A DNA stretch of 64,000 nucleotides. Origin: Streptomyces sp. A1277. GTDB lineage: Bacteria > Actinomycetota > Actinomycetes > Streptomycetales > Streptomycetaceae. Numbering within the stretch: position 1 is the stretch's first letter; each line of letters opens with the position of its first letter. This document shows positions 18,077 to 26,622 of the stretch, piece after piece. The position numbers and the translations under genes were made by a program. Below the pieces are notes generated by a model. That model saw only the letters and a list, made by a program, of their open reading frames with translations. It did not search any database and was not told the DNA's origin. Location: contig NZ_SSBI01000017.1 in NCBI RefSeq assembly GCF_004795015.1, positions 62,001 to 126,000 on the forward strand, written 5' to 3'.

Positions 18077-18092
18077 GTCACAGACCTGTCAC
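18077..18092. promoter_or_regulatory. AfsQ1 box between sigQ and afsQ1
   Basis: GTCAC (18077-18081), six bases, GTCAC (18088-18092): an exact match to the published AfsQ1 consensus GTnAC-n6-GTnAC. It lies in the divergent promoter region 84 bases from the sigQ start and about 115 from the afsQ1 start. It would place sigQ under AfsQ1, and perhaps afsQ1 under itself. Confidence 0.8.
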
Positions 18093-18207
18093 AGGGCCCG
18101 GCGACTGCACGAACCGGGGCTTGTCGATGCATGAGGGACGTATGGGGCGCGCATCCGGGGGGGGACCGACTGTCGAACCGGGGCGCCCCATGGGTCAGAA
18201 TGACCAA

Positions 18208-18885
18208 GTGCCTTTCCTGTTGCTGATCGAGGACGACGACGCCATCCGCACGGCCCTCGAACTCTCGCTGTCACGCCAGGGCCACCGTGTGGCCACCGCG
18301 GCGACGGGAGAGGACGGCCTCAACCTGCTGCGCGAGCAGCGCCCCGACCTGGTCGTGCTGGATGTGATGCTGCCCGGGATCGACGGTTTCGAGGTGTGCC
18401 GCCGCATCCGGCGCACCGACCAGCTGCCGATCATCCTGCTGACCGCGCGCAGCGACGACATCGACGTCGTGGTGGGTCTTGAGTCCGGCGCCGACGACTA
18501 CGTCGTCAAGCCGGTGCAGGGGCGGGTGCTCGACGCCCGTATCCGCGCGGTGCTGCGCCGCGGCGAGCGGGAGTCGACCGACTCCGCGACGTTCGGCAAC
18601 GTGGTGATCGACCGGTCCGCCATGACCGTCACGAAGAACGGCGAGGACCTGCAGCTCACGCCGACCGAGCTGCGCCTCCTGCTCGAACTGAGCCGCCGGC
18701 CCGGCCAGGCCCTGTCCCGGCAGCAGTTGCTGCGCCTGGTCTGGGAGCACGACTACCTCGGTGACTCCCGGCTGGTGGACGCCTGCGTCCAGCGGCTGCG
18801 CGCCAAGGTGGAGGACGTACCGTCGTCGCCGACCCTGATCCGTACCGTGCGGGGCGTGGGATACCGGCTGGACTCGCCGCAGTGA
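18208..18885 (+). CDS. afsQ1: Two-component response regulator AfsQ1
   Basis: A 225-residue OmpR/PhoB-type regulator. The receiver domain (1-115) has the acidic pocket EDDD, the phospho-acceptor Asp in VVLDVMLPGIDGFE, Thr in LLTARS and Lys in YVVKPVQ. The winged-helix DNA-binding domain follows (LTPTELRLLLELSRRPGQAL to RTVRGVGYRLDSPQ). Sequence and neighbours match AfsQ1, which in S. coelicolor controls actinorhodin, undecylprodigiosin and CDA production under nitrogen-specific conditions. The GTG at 18208 starts the conserved FLLLIEDDD. The stop overlaps the afsQ2 start by four bases. Confidence 0.93.
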   Translation: MPFLLLIEDDDAIRTALELSLSRQGHRVATAATGEDGLNLLREQRPDLVVLDVMLPGIDGFEVCRRIRRTDQLPIILLTARSDDIDVVVGLESGADDYVVKPVQGRVLDARIRAVLRRGERESTDSATFGNVVIDRSAMTVTKNGEDLQLTPTELRLLLELSRRPGQALSRQQLLRLVWEHDYLGDSRLVDACVQRLRAKVEDVPSSPTLIRTVRGVGYRLDSPQ

Positions 18886-20438
18886 GCACGGCTGTGCGGC
18901 GGAGCCTGCTGGCCGGGCTCCGCTGGACCAGCCTGCGGCTGCGGCTCGTCGTCGTGTTCGCCCTGGTCGCGCTGACCGCCGCGGTGTCGGCGTCCGGAAT
19001 CGCGTACTGGCTGAACCGCGAGGCCGTACTGACGCGTACGCAGGACGCGGCGCTCGGGGACTTCCGCCAGGAGATGCAGACGCGGGCGGCCTCGCTGCCG
19101 CTGCGCCCCACCAAGGAGGACCTGCAGACGGCGGCCGTGCAGATGGCGAGCAGCAGCCCCGGTTACAGCGTGCTCCTGATCGACGAGCGCGACCCGGGCA
19201 AGCCCATCGTCGGCAACTCCGACCTGGACACCTTCACGCGCAGCAACGTACCGCCGTCGCTGCAGAAGCAGGTCGGCAGGAAGCAGCCGGTCAAGGCGGG
19301 CAACAAGTACGAGTACCACCTGTTCTGGCAGCGGACCTCGATCCGCGGTACGCCCTACCTCGTCGCCGGTACGAGGATCATCGGCGGCGGGCCGACCGGC
19401 TACATGCTCAAGTCGCTCGACCAGGAGCGCCAGGACCTCAGCTCCCTGGCCTGGTCGCTGGGGATCGCCACGGCGCTCGCCCTGGTCGGCTCGGCCCTGC
19501 TCGCCCAGGCCGCGGCGACGACCGTGCTGCGCCCGGTGCAGCGGCTCGGGGACGCGGCCCGCAAGCTGGGCGAGGGCAAGCTCGACACCCGGCTCGTGGT
19601 GTCCGGCACCGATGAACTGGCCGACCTGTCCCGCACGTTCAACAAGACGGCCGGCTCGCTGGAGAAGAAGGTCGCGGACATGAGCGCGCGGGAGGAGGCC
19701 AGCCGCCGCTTCGTCGCCGACATGTCGCACGAGCTGCGCACGCCGCTCACCGCGATCACCGCGGTCGCCGAGGTGCTGGAGGAGGAGGCCGACAGCCTGG
19801 ACCCGATGATCGCGCCCGCCGTGCACCTGGTGGTGAGCGAGACCCGGCGCCTCAACGACCTGGTGGAGAACCTGATGGAGGTGACCCGCTTCGACGCGGG
19901 CACCGCCCGGCTGGTCCTGGACGACGTGGACGTCGCCGACCAGGTGACCGCCTGCATCGACGCCCGCGCCTGGCTGGACGCGGTGGACCTGGACGCCGAG
20001 CGCGGCATGATGGTCCGCCTCGATCCGCGCCGGCTCGACGTGATCCTGGCCAACCTGATCGGCAACGCGCTGAAGCACGGCGGTTCGCCGGTACGGGTCT
20101 CGGTGCGCATCGAGGGCGAGGAGCTGGTCATCGAGGTCCGCGACCACGGCCCCGGCATCCCCGAGGACGTGCTGCCCCACGTCTTCGACCGCTTCTACAA
20201 GGCCAGCGCCTCCCGGCCGCGTTCCGAAGGGAGCGGGCTCGGGCTCTCCATCGCCATGGAGAACGCGCACATCCACAACGGCGACATCACCGCCCGGAAC
20301 TCGCCGGACGGCGACGGCGCGATCTTCGTGCTGCGGCTGCCGCGCGACGCCGAGGCGCTGAGCCGCGACGCCGAGGACCGCGACGCCGAGGACCGCGACG
20401 CACCGATACCGGACCACCAGGAGGACGACCCGACGTGA
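18882..20438 (+). CDS. afsQ2: Sensor histidine kinase AfsQ2
   Basis: A 518-residue membrane kinase. It has a transmembrane segment near residues 22-46, an extracytoplasmic sensor domain (about 47-195), a second transmembrane segment near 190-212, HAMP (about 213-265), HisKA with the phospho-accepting His in DMSHELRTPLTA, and HATPase motifs NLIGNALKHG, DHGPGIPEDV and GSGLGLSIA. It is translationally coupled to afsQ1 and to the following lipoprotein. The C-terminal tail repeats SRDAEDRDAEDRDA, an acidic/basic low-complexity end not needed for kinase function. Confidence 0.92.
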   Translation: MSTAVRRSLLAGLRWTSLRLRLVVVFALVALTAAVSASGIAYWLNREAVLTRTQDAALGDFRQEMQTRAASLPLRPTKEDLQTAAVQMASSSPGYSVLLIDERDPGKPIVGNSDLDTFTRSNVPPSLQKQVGRKQPVKAGNKYEYHLFWQRTSIRGTPYLVAGTRIIGGGPTGYMLKSLDQERQDLSSLAWSLGIATALALVGSALLAQAAATTVLRPVQRLGDAARKLGEGKLDTRLVVSGTDELADLSRTFNKTAGSLEKKVADMSAREEASRRFVADMSHELRTPLTAITAVAEVLEEEADSLDPMIAPAVHLVVSETRRLNDLVENLMEVTRFDAGTARLVLDDVDVADQVTACIDARAWLDAVDLDAERGMMVRLDPRRLDVILANLIGNALKHGGSPVRVSVRIEGEELVIEVRDHGPGIPEDVLPHVFDRFYKASASRPRSEGSGLGLSIAMENAHIHNGDITARNSPDGDGAIFVLRLPRDAEALSRDAEDRDAEDRDAPIPDHQEDDPT

Positions 20439-21046
20439 GGCGCAGCGAACGCCGGGGACACCGCCCCGCCGCCGCCCTGGCCGGTGCCGCACTCTGTGCC
20501 GTACTGGCCGCGGGCTGCGGCATCCGCACGACATCGGTGCCCGTCGACGCCGGAGCCGCCCCGTCCCGGGTGCCGTGCGCGATGCCTGCCGAGGACGTCG
20601 CCGCCCAGGCCGAGCAGGGCATCCCCGTACAGATCTACCTGGTCTGCGCCTCGCAGCTGGTGACGGTGGACCGTGCGGTGCAGGTCGCGGAGGCGAAGTC
20701 GGACCGCCTGCGGATCGCCACCGAGCTGCTGGACGAACTGCGCCGCCGCCCCACGGCCGACGAGCAGCAGGCGGGTTTCTCCACCGACGTCCCGAAGGCG
20801 CTCCGGGTCTCCGGACCCCGCACGGGCGACGCGACGGACGCGCTGCGGCTCAGCCAGCAGCCGGAGGACCTGCCGGCCGAGGCGCTGGCCCAGATCGTCT
20901 GCACGTTCACGGAGAGCGAGGCGTTGGTGCCCGGCGAGACGGTGACGCTGGGCGGCCCGGGGAAGTACCCGGCGCGCGGCTATCTGTGCACGGCGGAGAC
21001 GAAGGCCAGCCCGAAGGCCGTACCGAGCACGGTGGGAGTGTCGTAG
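20435..21046 (+). CDS. Lipoprotein of the afsQ operon
   Basis: A 203-residue putative lipoprotein. The signal ALAGAALCAVLAAGC ends in the lipobox LAAGC, so the cysteine would be lipidated after cleavage. The mature part has a GerMN-like feel (IPVQIYLVCASQLVTVDR, ATELLDELRRRPTADEQ) but I assign no domain. It overlaps afsQ2 by four bases (GTGA) and corresponds in position to SCO4905, the lipoprotein encoded with afsQ1/afsQ2. A role in signal sensing is plausible but unproven. Confidence 0.8.
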   Translation: MRRSERRGHRPAAALAGAALCAVLAAGCGIRTTSVPVDAGAAPSRVPCAMPAEDVAAQAEQGIPVQIYLVCASQLVTVDRAVQVAEAKSDRLRIATELLDELRRRPTADEQQAGFSTDVPKALRVSGPRTGDATDALRLSQQPEDLPAEALAQIVCTFTESEALVPGETVTLGGPGKYPARGYLCTAETKASPKAVPSTVGVS

Positions 21047-21187
21047 GGCGCCTCGGGCCGGCGGCGGCGTCCGCCGGGCCGCGTACGCGGACGGCGCGGA
21101 CGGGTACCGGCCCGGGACCGTCGCCGTGAGGCAGGTCTCCCCGCCCCCCACGGAACCGATCCCGCCGCCGCCCGCGTCTAGGGCTTC

Positions 21188-21742
21188 GTGCGTCAAGGTA
21201 CGGACGGCCAGGCCGTCATCCGCTTCCGCGCGGCCGGGGTGTCGCTGCTCCTCGCGCATCTGCTGCTCGTCGGGTGGCTCAGTCTCCGCCCGCTGGACGT
21301 GCCGTGGGTGACCGCCGCCAACCTCTCACCGTTCGCCGGTATCAAGGCCGACCTGTCGCTCGGTCCGGCCACCGCGTTCCGCCGGATCGGCGCGGGGCTC
21401 CTGCTGCTCGCGCCGCTGGGCGTGCTGCTCCCGATGGCCGGGGGCCGGCTCCATGTCTCCCCGTGGTCCTCGCTGGCCCGGACGGTCGCGGCCGGCGCGC
21501 TGATCTCGCTGGCCATCGAGCTGGGGCAGACCGGGGTTCCCGGTCAGGTCGTCGACGTCGACTCGCTGTTCCTGAACACGGCGGGCGTCGCCCTCGCCCA
21601 CGTCCTGGTCGTACCGGCGGGCCGGGCGCGGCTGCGGCGGCACGGCGGGCAGCAGCGGCGGGTGCGGGTGGTGTCGCGGAGCGGCCACGAGGCCCCTCAG
21701 GGTTCGACCCCGACGATTTCCAGGGTCGGGATGGCCCCGTAG
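21188..21742 (+). CDS. VanZ family membrane protein
   Basis: A 184-residue protein with about four hydrophobic segments. The VanZ-type landmarks are WLSLRPLDVPWVTAANLSPF at the start and the acidic pair region ISLAIELGQ...VVDVDSLFLNTAGVALAH, where the conserved Glu and Asp sit. VanZ proteins of actinobacteria are mostly uncharacterised; the founder gives low-level teicoplanin resistance. The GTG at 21188 is used; the C-terminal 40 residues are basic and poorly ordered. Confidence 0.75.
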   Translation: MRQGTDGQAVIRFRAAGVSLLLAHLLLVGWLSLRPLDVPWVTAANLSPFAGIKADLSLGPATAFRRIGAGLLLLAPLGVLLPMAGGRLHVSPWSSLARTVAAGALISLAIELGQTGVPGQVVDVDSLFLNTAGVALAHVLVVPAGRARLRRHGGQQRRVRVVSRSGHEAPQGSTPTISRVGMAP

Positions 21743-21835
21743 AGCGACGCTTTGCCCCCGTTCGTCGCGCGACCATGGAGACACGGGGAGCACAACCGAG
21801 CGCTCCCCCCGCAACGGTTCGCGAAGGAGCCCACC

Positions 21836-22045
21836 ATGGCCGCACTTGCCCGCCCCCGTGACGGACGCATGCTCGGCGGAGTGTGCGCGGCGCTGGCCCG
21901 GCGCTTCGGCACGTCCGCGAGGACCATGCGCATCATCTTCCTGGTCTCGTGCCTGCTGCCGGGCCCGCAGTTCCTGCTCTACCTGGCGCTGTGGGTGCTG
22001 CTCCCCCAGGAGGAGGGGCGGTCCTCGGCGGCGGGGGCCTGGTAG
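21836..22045 (+). CDS. PspC domain-containing small membrane protein
   Basis: A 69-residue protein that is one PspC domain: ALARPRDGRMLGGVCAALAR, then a hydrophobic segment RIIFLVSCLLPGPQFLLYLALWVLLPQEE. Stand-alone PspC proteins are common in actinobacteria and are thought to act at the membrane in envelope stress. A GAAGGAG ribosome-binding site eight bases before the ATG fixes the start. Confidence 0.85.
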   Translation: MAALARPRDGRMLGGVCAALARRFGTSARTMRIIFLVSCLLPGPQFLLYLALWVLLPQEEGRSSAAGAW

Positions 22046-22063
22046 CAGCCGAACCCGTACGCG

Positions 22064-22110
22064 CACGCCTGTGGGCGGTCACCCGGATCGGGTGACCGCC
22101 CACAGGCGTG
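22064..22110. terminator. Bidirectional terminator hairpin
   Basis: Perfect 22-bp stem (22064-22085 with 22089-22110) and a three-base loop, lying between two convergent genes, 19 bases after the PspC stop and 16 before the stop of the secreted protein. Confidence 0.85.
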
Positions 22111-22125
22111 TGCGAGCGCTGCGGC

Positions 22126-22440
22126 TCAGTGGCCGAGCGGCAGACCGTTGGCGGAGATCCCGCTGGTGGTCAGACCGCCGGTCGGCATGCCGCCGAGGAG
22201 GCCCTTGACGGGGGTGGTGGCGTCGCCCAGGACCTTCGTCTGGCTGGTGCCGAGGAGCTGGTTGGCGGTGTCCTGGACCGGCAGCGTCGACGTGGCGTCG
22301 GCGACCGCACCGGCGACGGGCAGGACGCTGCTCGCGGCGTCGAGCGGCAGCGCGGAGGCCGAGGCGGTACCGGCGGCGGCAGCGGCGAAGGCGGCACCGA
22401 GAGCGGCGACACCGAGAGTCCTGGCAGCAGACTGCTTCAT
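22126..22440 (-). CDS. Small secreted protein
   Basis: A 104-residue protein with a Sec-type signal (MKQSAARTLGVAALGAAFAA...ASAS, cleavage likely near residue 28). The mature part is low-complexity, with LPLDAASSVLPVAGAVADAT and GGMPTGGLTTSGI. It resembles the secreted protein at 15767. The ATG at 22440 has AAGGA about ten bases upstream. Function unknown. Confidence 0.75.
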   Translation of the reverse strand: MKQSAARTLGVAALGAAFAAAAAGTASASALPLDAASSVLPVAGAVADATSTLPVQDTANQLLGTSQTKVLGDATTPVKGLLGGMPTGGLTTSGISANGLPLGH

Positions 22441-22582
22441 ATGACATTCATCCTTGGGGAAGGGGATGTGGAATGTGAGCGGCTTTGCAACGTAGTCAGC
22501 CGCGCCCCTTCCCCGCAAACGTCCGCCACCCCGGAAAAACGGCCGGTGTGCACAATCCCCGGCCGTTTTCCGTACGGCCGGA

Positions 22583-23737
22583 TCAGCCCGCGAGTGAGGA
22601 AGAAACGCTGGTCGCAGCCGTCTGCTCAAAAAGCCACTCGGATTTCAGCTCGGCGTAACCGGGCTTGATGACGTCATTGATCATCGCCAGACGTTCATCG
22701 AAAGGAATGAATGCTGATTTCATCGCATTGACGGTGAACCACTGCATGTCGTCGAGCGTGTATCCGAACGTCTCGGTCAGCTTCTCGAATTCCCGGCTCA
22801 TGCTCGTCCCGCTCATCAGCCGGTTGTCCGTGTTCACGGTGGCCCGGAAGTGCAGCTTGCGCAGCAGCCCGATGGGGTGCTCGGCGTACGAGGAGGCCGC
22901 CCCCGTCTGGAGGTTGGACGTCGGGCAGAGCTCCAGCGGGATGCGCTTGTCCCGTACGTAGGAGGCGAGCCGGCCCAGCTTCACCCCGCCGTCCTCGGCG
23001 ACCTCGATGTCGTCGATGATGCGGACCCCGTGACCGAGCCGGTCGGCGCCGCACCACTGGATGGCCTGCCAGATCGACGGCAGCCCGAATGCCTCGCCCG
23101 CGTGGATGGTGAAGTGGTTGTTCTCGCGCTTGAGGTACTCGAAGGCGTCCAGGTGCCGGGTGGGAGGGAAGCCCGCCTCGGCGCCCGCGATGTCGAAGCC
23201 GGCGACGCCCTGGTCCCGGTAGCGGTTGGCGAGCTCGGCGATCTCCAGCGACCGCGCGGCGTGCCGCATCGCGGTGAGCAGGGCGCCGACGCGGATGCGG
23301 TTCCCGTCCTGCCGGGCCCGCCGCTCGCCCTCGCGGAAGCCCTCGTTGACGGCCTCCACGACCTCTTCGAGGGTCAGCCCGGCCTCCAGGTGCTGCTCGG
23401 GGGCGTACCGCACCTCGGCGTAGACGACACCGTCGGCGGCCAGGTCCTCCGCACACTCGGCGGCGACCCGGAACAGCGCGTCGCGGGTCTGCATGACGGC
23501 GCAGGTGTGGGCGAACGTCTCCAGATACCGCTCCAGCGAACCGGAGTCGGCCGCCTCCCGGAACCAGACGCCGAGCTTGTCCGGCTCGCTCTCGGGCAGC
23601 GCGTCGTAACCGCTCGCGGCGGCGAGGTCGAGAATCGTCCCGGGCCGCAGGCCGCCGTCGAGGTGGTCGTGCAGAAGGACCTTGGGGGCACGCCGGATCT
23701 GATCCCGGCCGGGCACATGGAGGGTGGGGCTCATCAT
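22583..23737 (-). CDS. add: Adenosine deaminase
   Basis: A 384-residue adenosine deaminase. It converts adenosine and deoxyadenosine to inosine and deoxyinosine, feeding purine nucleoside phosphorylase. Zinc and catalytic motifs are [14 protein letters not shown] near residue 20, [16 protein letters not shown] with its His/Glu, RLGHGVRI, and [18 protein letters not shown] with the terminal zinc Asp. It starts ATGATG just after the nucleoside operator at 23754-23765, which ends 17 bases upstream, supporting regulation with the other nucleoside genes. Confidence 0.93.
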   Translation of the reverse strand: MMSPTLHVPGRDQIRRAPKVLLHDHLDGGLRPGTILDLAAASGYDALPESEPDKLGVWFREAADSGSLERYLETFAHTCAVMQTRDALFRVAAECAEDLAADGVVYAEVRYAPEQHLEAGLTLEEVVEAVNEGFREGERRARQDGNRIRVGALLTAMRHAARSLEIAELANRYRDQGVAGFDIAGAEAGFPPTRHLDAFEYLKRENNHFTIHAGEAFGLPSIWQAIQWCGADRLGHGVRIIDDIEVAEDGGVKLGRLASYVRDKRIPLELCPTSNLQTGAASSYAEHPIGLLRKLHFRATVNTDNRLMSGTSMSREFEKLTETFGYTLDDMQWFTVNAMKSAFIPFDERLAMINDVIKPGYAELKSEWLFEQTAATSVSSSLAG

Positions 23738-23753
23738 CCACGCACTCTAACGC

Positions 23754-23765
23754 CTACGCGCGTAG
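23754..23765. promoter_or_regulatory. Nucleoside-regulon operator upstream of add
   Basis: Perfect CTACGCGCGTAG palindrome, 17-28 bases upstream of the add start (minus strand) and 75 bases upstream of the divergent alpha/beta hydrolase-like gene, which may also be affected. Confidence 0.7.
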
Positions 23766-23839
23766 ACCGCACCGGTCGATGCGTAACAGAGACCGCGAAT
23801 ACGGGTGGCGTACACCCTTCCTTCTGACACTGTTACGCC

Positions 23840-24604
23840 ATGGCACAGCGCGCACTCCCCCAGCCTGCGGCAAGGCTGGGACGGGCCGTCGGAGCGGCGG
23901 CCGGAGCAACAACGGTCGGCGGCGTGGTCCTGCTGCTCCCGGACGGCGAGCCCCACTCCCACCGCCGCCCCTCCTCCCTCTCCTACGCCCGCCGGCTCCC
24001 CCTGGCCCGCGCCCTGGCCCGCGCGGGCCGCACCGACGGCCTCGCCGCCCACGTGGTGCACTACCGCTGCCGCGGCTGGAACGAGGACGACGCCCACCCC
24101 GCGGCCGACGCCGAGTGGGCGGTGGACGAGGCGGTACGCCGCTACGGCGACGTCCCCGTCTGCCTCGCCGGCCACGGCATGGGCGCCCGCGCCGCCCTCC
24201 GCGCCGGCGGCCACCCGGCGGTCACCGCGGTCCTGGCCCTCGCCCCCTGGCTCCCCGGCGACCCGGCGGCCGCCCCCGAACCCGTCAAACACCTCGTCGG
24301 CCGCCCCGTCCTCCTCATCCACGGCACCAACGACGCGCGCTGCGACCCGGAACTGTCCTTCCGCCTCGCCGAACGCGCCAAGAAGTCCAACCGCGACACC
24401 TGCCGCTTCGAGGTCCACTCCGACGGCCACGCGCTACGCCAACACCGCGCGGAAGTCACCGCGCTGGCCTCGGACTTCGTACGGGGCGCCCTCTTCGGGC
24501 GGGGGTACACCCGCCCGGTGACCGACGCGCTGGCGGCCCCGCCGCCGTTGGGACTGCGGATGCCACTGGCTGCGGGGTTCGGGGAGTCGTTGGGGGCGGG
24601 GTGA
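23840..24604 (+). CDS. Alpha/beta hydrolase-fold protein without a canonical nucleophile
   Basis: A 254-residue alpha/beta hydrolase-fold protein. The nucleophile elbow reads LAGHGMGARAAL, so the residue that is normally Ser (GxSxG) is Gly. The acid and base turns (IHGTNDARCDPEL and HSDGHAL) are present. Related Streptomyces proteins at this site are annotated as alpha/beta hydrolases. It may be a pseudoenzyme or bind a ligand. The stop codon (24602-24604) is directly followed by the terminal repeat of CRISPR array 1. Confidence 0.75.
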   Translation: MAQRALPQPAARLGRAVGAAAGATTVGGVVLLLPDGEPHSHRRPSSLSYARRLPLARALARAGRTDGLAAHVVHYRCRGWNEDDAHPAADAEWAVDEAVRRYGDVPVCLAGHGMGARAALRAGGHPAVTAVLALAPWLPGDPAAAPEPVKHLVGRPVLLIHGTNDARCDPELSFRLAERAKKSNRDTCRFEVHSDGHALRQHRAEVTALASDFVRGALFGRGYTRPVTDALAAPPPLGLRMPLAAGFGESLGAG

Positions 24605-25182
24605 GGGGGCGATCCCCGGGGTGCGGGGAGCAGCCCTCCCACAACCGCACCCGGGTCGCGACGGTGGGACCATCCCCGCACGCGCGGGGAGCAGCAGCCG
24701 GAGACGCGGGCGCAGCTCCTGAGCCAGGGGCCATCCCCGCACGCGCGGGGAGCAGCCCCAGCCCCGCGAGGTGCGCCCGAAGGTGATGGGGCCATCCCCG
24801 CACGCGCGGGGAGCAGCGCGATCGGCTGATCTCGTTCGTGCTGTCGGCGGGGCCATCCCCGCACGCGCGGGGAGCAGGCCAAGCGGACGTCCGCGTACGA
24901 GGACAGCGAGGGGCCATCCCCGCACGCGCGGGGAGCAGGCCAAGCGGACGTCCGCGTACGAGGACAGCGAGGGGCCATCCCCGCACGCGCGGGGAGCAGC
25001 CGTGACGGCTTCCCGCTCCTGCACGACCACTGGGGCCATCCCCGCACGCGCGGGGAGCAGTGCTCCCGCTTCTCGGCCGCGAGCCGGTCGCGGGGGCCAT
25101 CCCCGCACGCGCGGGGAGCAGACGAGGATCTGCGGCGCCGCCTGCTTGTTGGTGGGGCCATCCCCGCACGCGCGGGGAGCAG
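24605..25182 (-). CRISPR. CRISPR array 1 (type I-E), 10 repeats, 9 spacers
   Basis: Repeats of 29 bp start at 24605, 24666, 24727, 24788, 24849, 24910, 24971, 25032, 25093 and 25154. All nine spacers are 32 bp. Read on the minus strand the repeat begins CTGCTCCCCGCGCGTGCGGG and ends GATGGCCCC, a typical I-E stem-loop repeat. Orientation is set by the degenerate last repeat at 24605-24633 (gggggcgatccccgggg...), the leader on the cas2 side, and the same strand as the cas genes. Spacers 24878-24909 and 24939-24970 are identical, so there are eight different spacers. It sits downstream of cas2, the classical I-E position. Confidence 0.97.
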
Positions 25183-25281
25183 GCTTCCTGGCCTGCGGCT
25201 TTACCGCGCCAGAGAGCCGTTCCGCACCACTTTCACCGAAACCGGCGATACGCCCAAAACAACCTTCTACACATCGAGCGC
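25183..25281 (-). promoter_or_regulatory. Leader of CRISPR array 1
   Basis: The 99 bases between the first repeat and the cas2 stop, richer in A/T than the surroundings. On the minus strand it holds GAAAGTGGT (25226-25234), 23 bases, AAAGCCGCAGG (25192-25202), nine bases, then the first repeat. The leader of array 2 has the same boxes at the same spacing. These boxes probably guide spacer integration. Confidence 0.7.
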
Positions 25282-25641
25282 TCACCCCCTCCCGAACCGC
25301 CGCCTCTTGGCCGCTCTGCTCCAGCCCGGTTTCGGGCCCTCCGGCGGCTGCTTCCTCGTCGCCGCGCCCTCGGCCGGGCGGCGGATCAGGGTCAGGCCCT
25401 CGTGGTCGGTCGGGTGCCACTTGTGGTCGTGTGTCCGGAAGGTGAAGCCCTGCTCGGTGTTGGCGGTGTGCGCCAGCAGGGCGCGGCCCTGGTCCGCGTA
25501 CTCCTGGACTTCCGCCCAGAGGACGTCGCGGACCCTCGCCGAGGGGTTGCCGATGAAGACGCCTGCGGAGATCTCCAGGAGCCAGCGCGTGAGGAAGCCA
25601 CGTAGACCGGCCGGGCAGTTGGTGAGCACGATCACCGTCAC
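25282..25641 (-). CDS. cas2: CRISPR-associated endonuclease Cas2 (type I-E)
   Basis: A 119-residue Cas2e/CasD-type protein beginning MTVIVLTNCPAGLRGFLTRWLLEISAGVF, the typical I-E Cas2 start, followed by SARVRDVLWAEVQEYADQG. With Cas1 it forms the complex that captures and integrates new spacers. The tail from about residue 85 is basic and Pro-rich. The start overlaps the cas1 stop by four bases (ATGA). It is the last gene of the cas operon, next to array 1. Confidence 0.93.
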   Translation of the reverse strand: MTVIVLTNCPAGLRGFLTRWLLEISAGVFIGNPSARVRDVLWAEVQEYADQGRALLAHTANTEQGFTFRTHDHKWHPTDHEGLTLIRRPAEGAATRKQPPEGPKPGWSRAAKRRRFGRG

Positions 25642-26618
25642 CAGAGCATCTCCTCGTCCTCGTAGGCATCCGGCCCGTCGTGGTTTCGACCTGCGGCGAC
25701 CTCGACTCCGCCGTCGCTCTGGAGCGTGACCACGTCTCTGTCAACGGAGGCGGAGGCGGTGGCCGCGTTCGCGCCGTCGGCGAGCAGCAGGTGTTTGATG
25801 TCGTCCACGCAACGGTCCAGCAGGGACATCTCGTTGATGCGGTCGCGCAGAGCCCTCCGGGTACGAGAAGCGACGTCCTCCTCGCTCTCCGCGGCCACGT
25901 CGAAGGCCAGAGGGATGCCGACCTCCGTCTTGTACAGGTCGGCTATGTCCAGGACGAAGGAGAGCTCGTGGCCGGAGTGCACGAAGCCCAGGGCCGGGCT
26001 GCAGCCGAGGGACGACACGACGGCGTGGGCCACTCCGTACATGCACTGGGCTGCCGCGGTGATCGCCTGGTTGACCGCGTCGCCGGCGGCGAAGTCGCCC
26101 GGGACGTACTTGCGGCCCCGCCAGCGGATGCCCGTACGGGCCGCCTCGGCCCGGTAGCAGTCCTTCACCCGGCGGCCCTCGCGGCCGAGGAGCCCCTTGC
26201 GGGTGAGCCCCTCGGGGTCCTCGTCCGGGAAGCGCAGCCGGTACATCGCACGGGCCACGGACAGGCGGCTGCGTGCGTTGGCCCATTGGACGGCCTGCGC
26301 CTCCGCGAGTGCTGATGAACGTGTCAGGGCGCGGCCACCCGCGTAATAGCGCACGCCCTGTTCACCGACCCAGGCCACGGCGGCACCGGTCTCCCCGAGC
26401 ACGCTCATCGCCTGGTGCGTGATCCGGGTGCCGGGGCCCAGGAGCAGCGTGCCGATCGTCGCGGAGGGTATGTGCGTCGTACCCTCCGCGTCCTCGGCAG
26501 TGATCGCGTTCGCGTCCCGGTGCACCACGCAGCGCTCCAGGTAGATGAAGGACAGCCGTTCGCCGGTGCGGGTGAGGTGGCGAGGGGTAAGGGCGTTGCG
26601 CTGGGAGACCGTGGCCAC
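25638..26618 (-). CDS. cas1: CRISPR integrase Cas1 (type I-E)
   Basis: A 326-residue Cas1e. It is the DNA integrase subunit of spacer acquisition. The metal ligands are all present at family spacing: E147 in LLGREGRRVKD, H214 in GFVHSGHE, and D224/D227 in FVLDIADLYK (equivalent to E. coli E141, H208, D218/D221). The C-terminal tail beyond about residue 285 is extended and acidic (NHDGPDAYEDEEMLW). It lies four bases after cas6e and overlaps cas2. Confidence 0.95.
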   Translation of the reverse strand: MATVSQRNALTPRHLTRTGERLSFIYLERCVVHRDANAITAEDAEGTTHIPSATIGTLLLGPGTRITHQAMSVLGETGAAVAWVGEQGVRYYAGGRALTRSSALAEAQAVQWANARSRLSVARAMYRLRFPDEDPEGLTRKGLLGREGRRVKDCYRAEAARTGIRWRGRKYVPGDFAAGDAVNQAITAAAQCMYGVAHAVVSSLGCSPALGFVHSGHELSFVLDIADLYKTEVGIPLAFDVAAESEEDVASRTRRALRDRINEMSLLDRCVDDIKHLLLADGANAATASASVDRDVVTLQSDGGVEVAAGRNHDGPDAYEDEEMLW

Positions 26619-26622
26619 CGGT

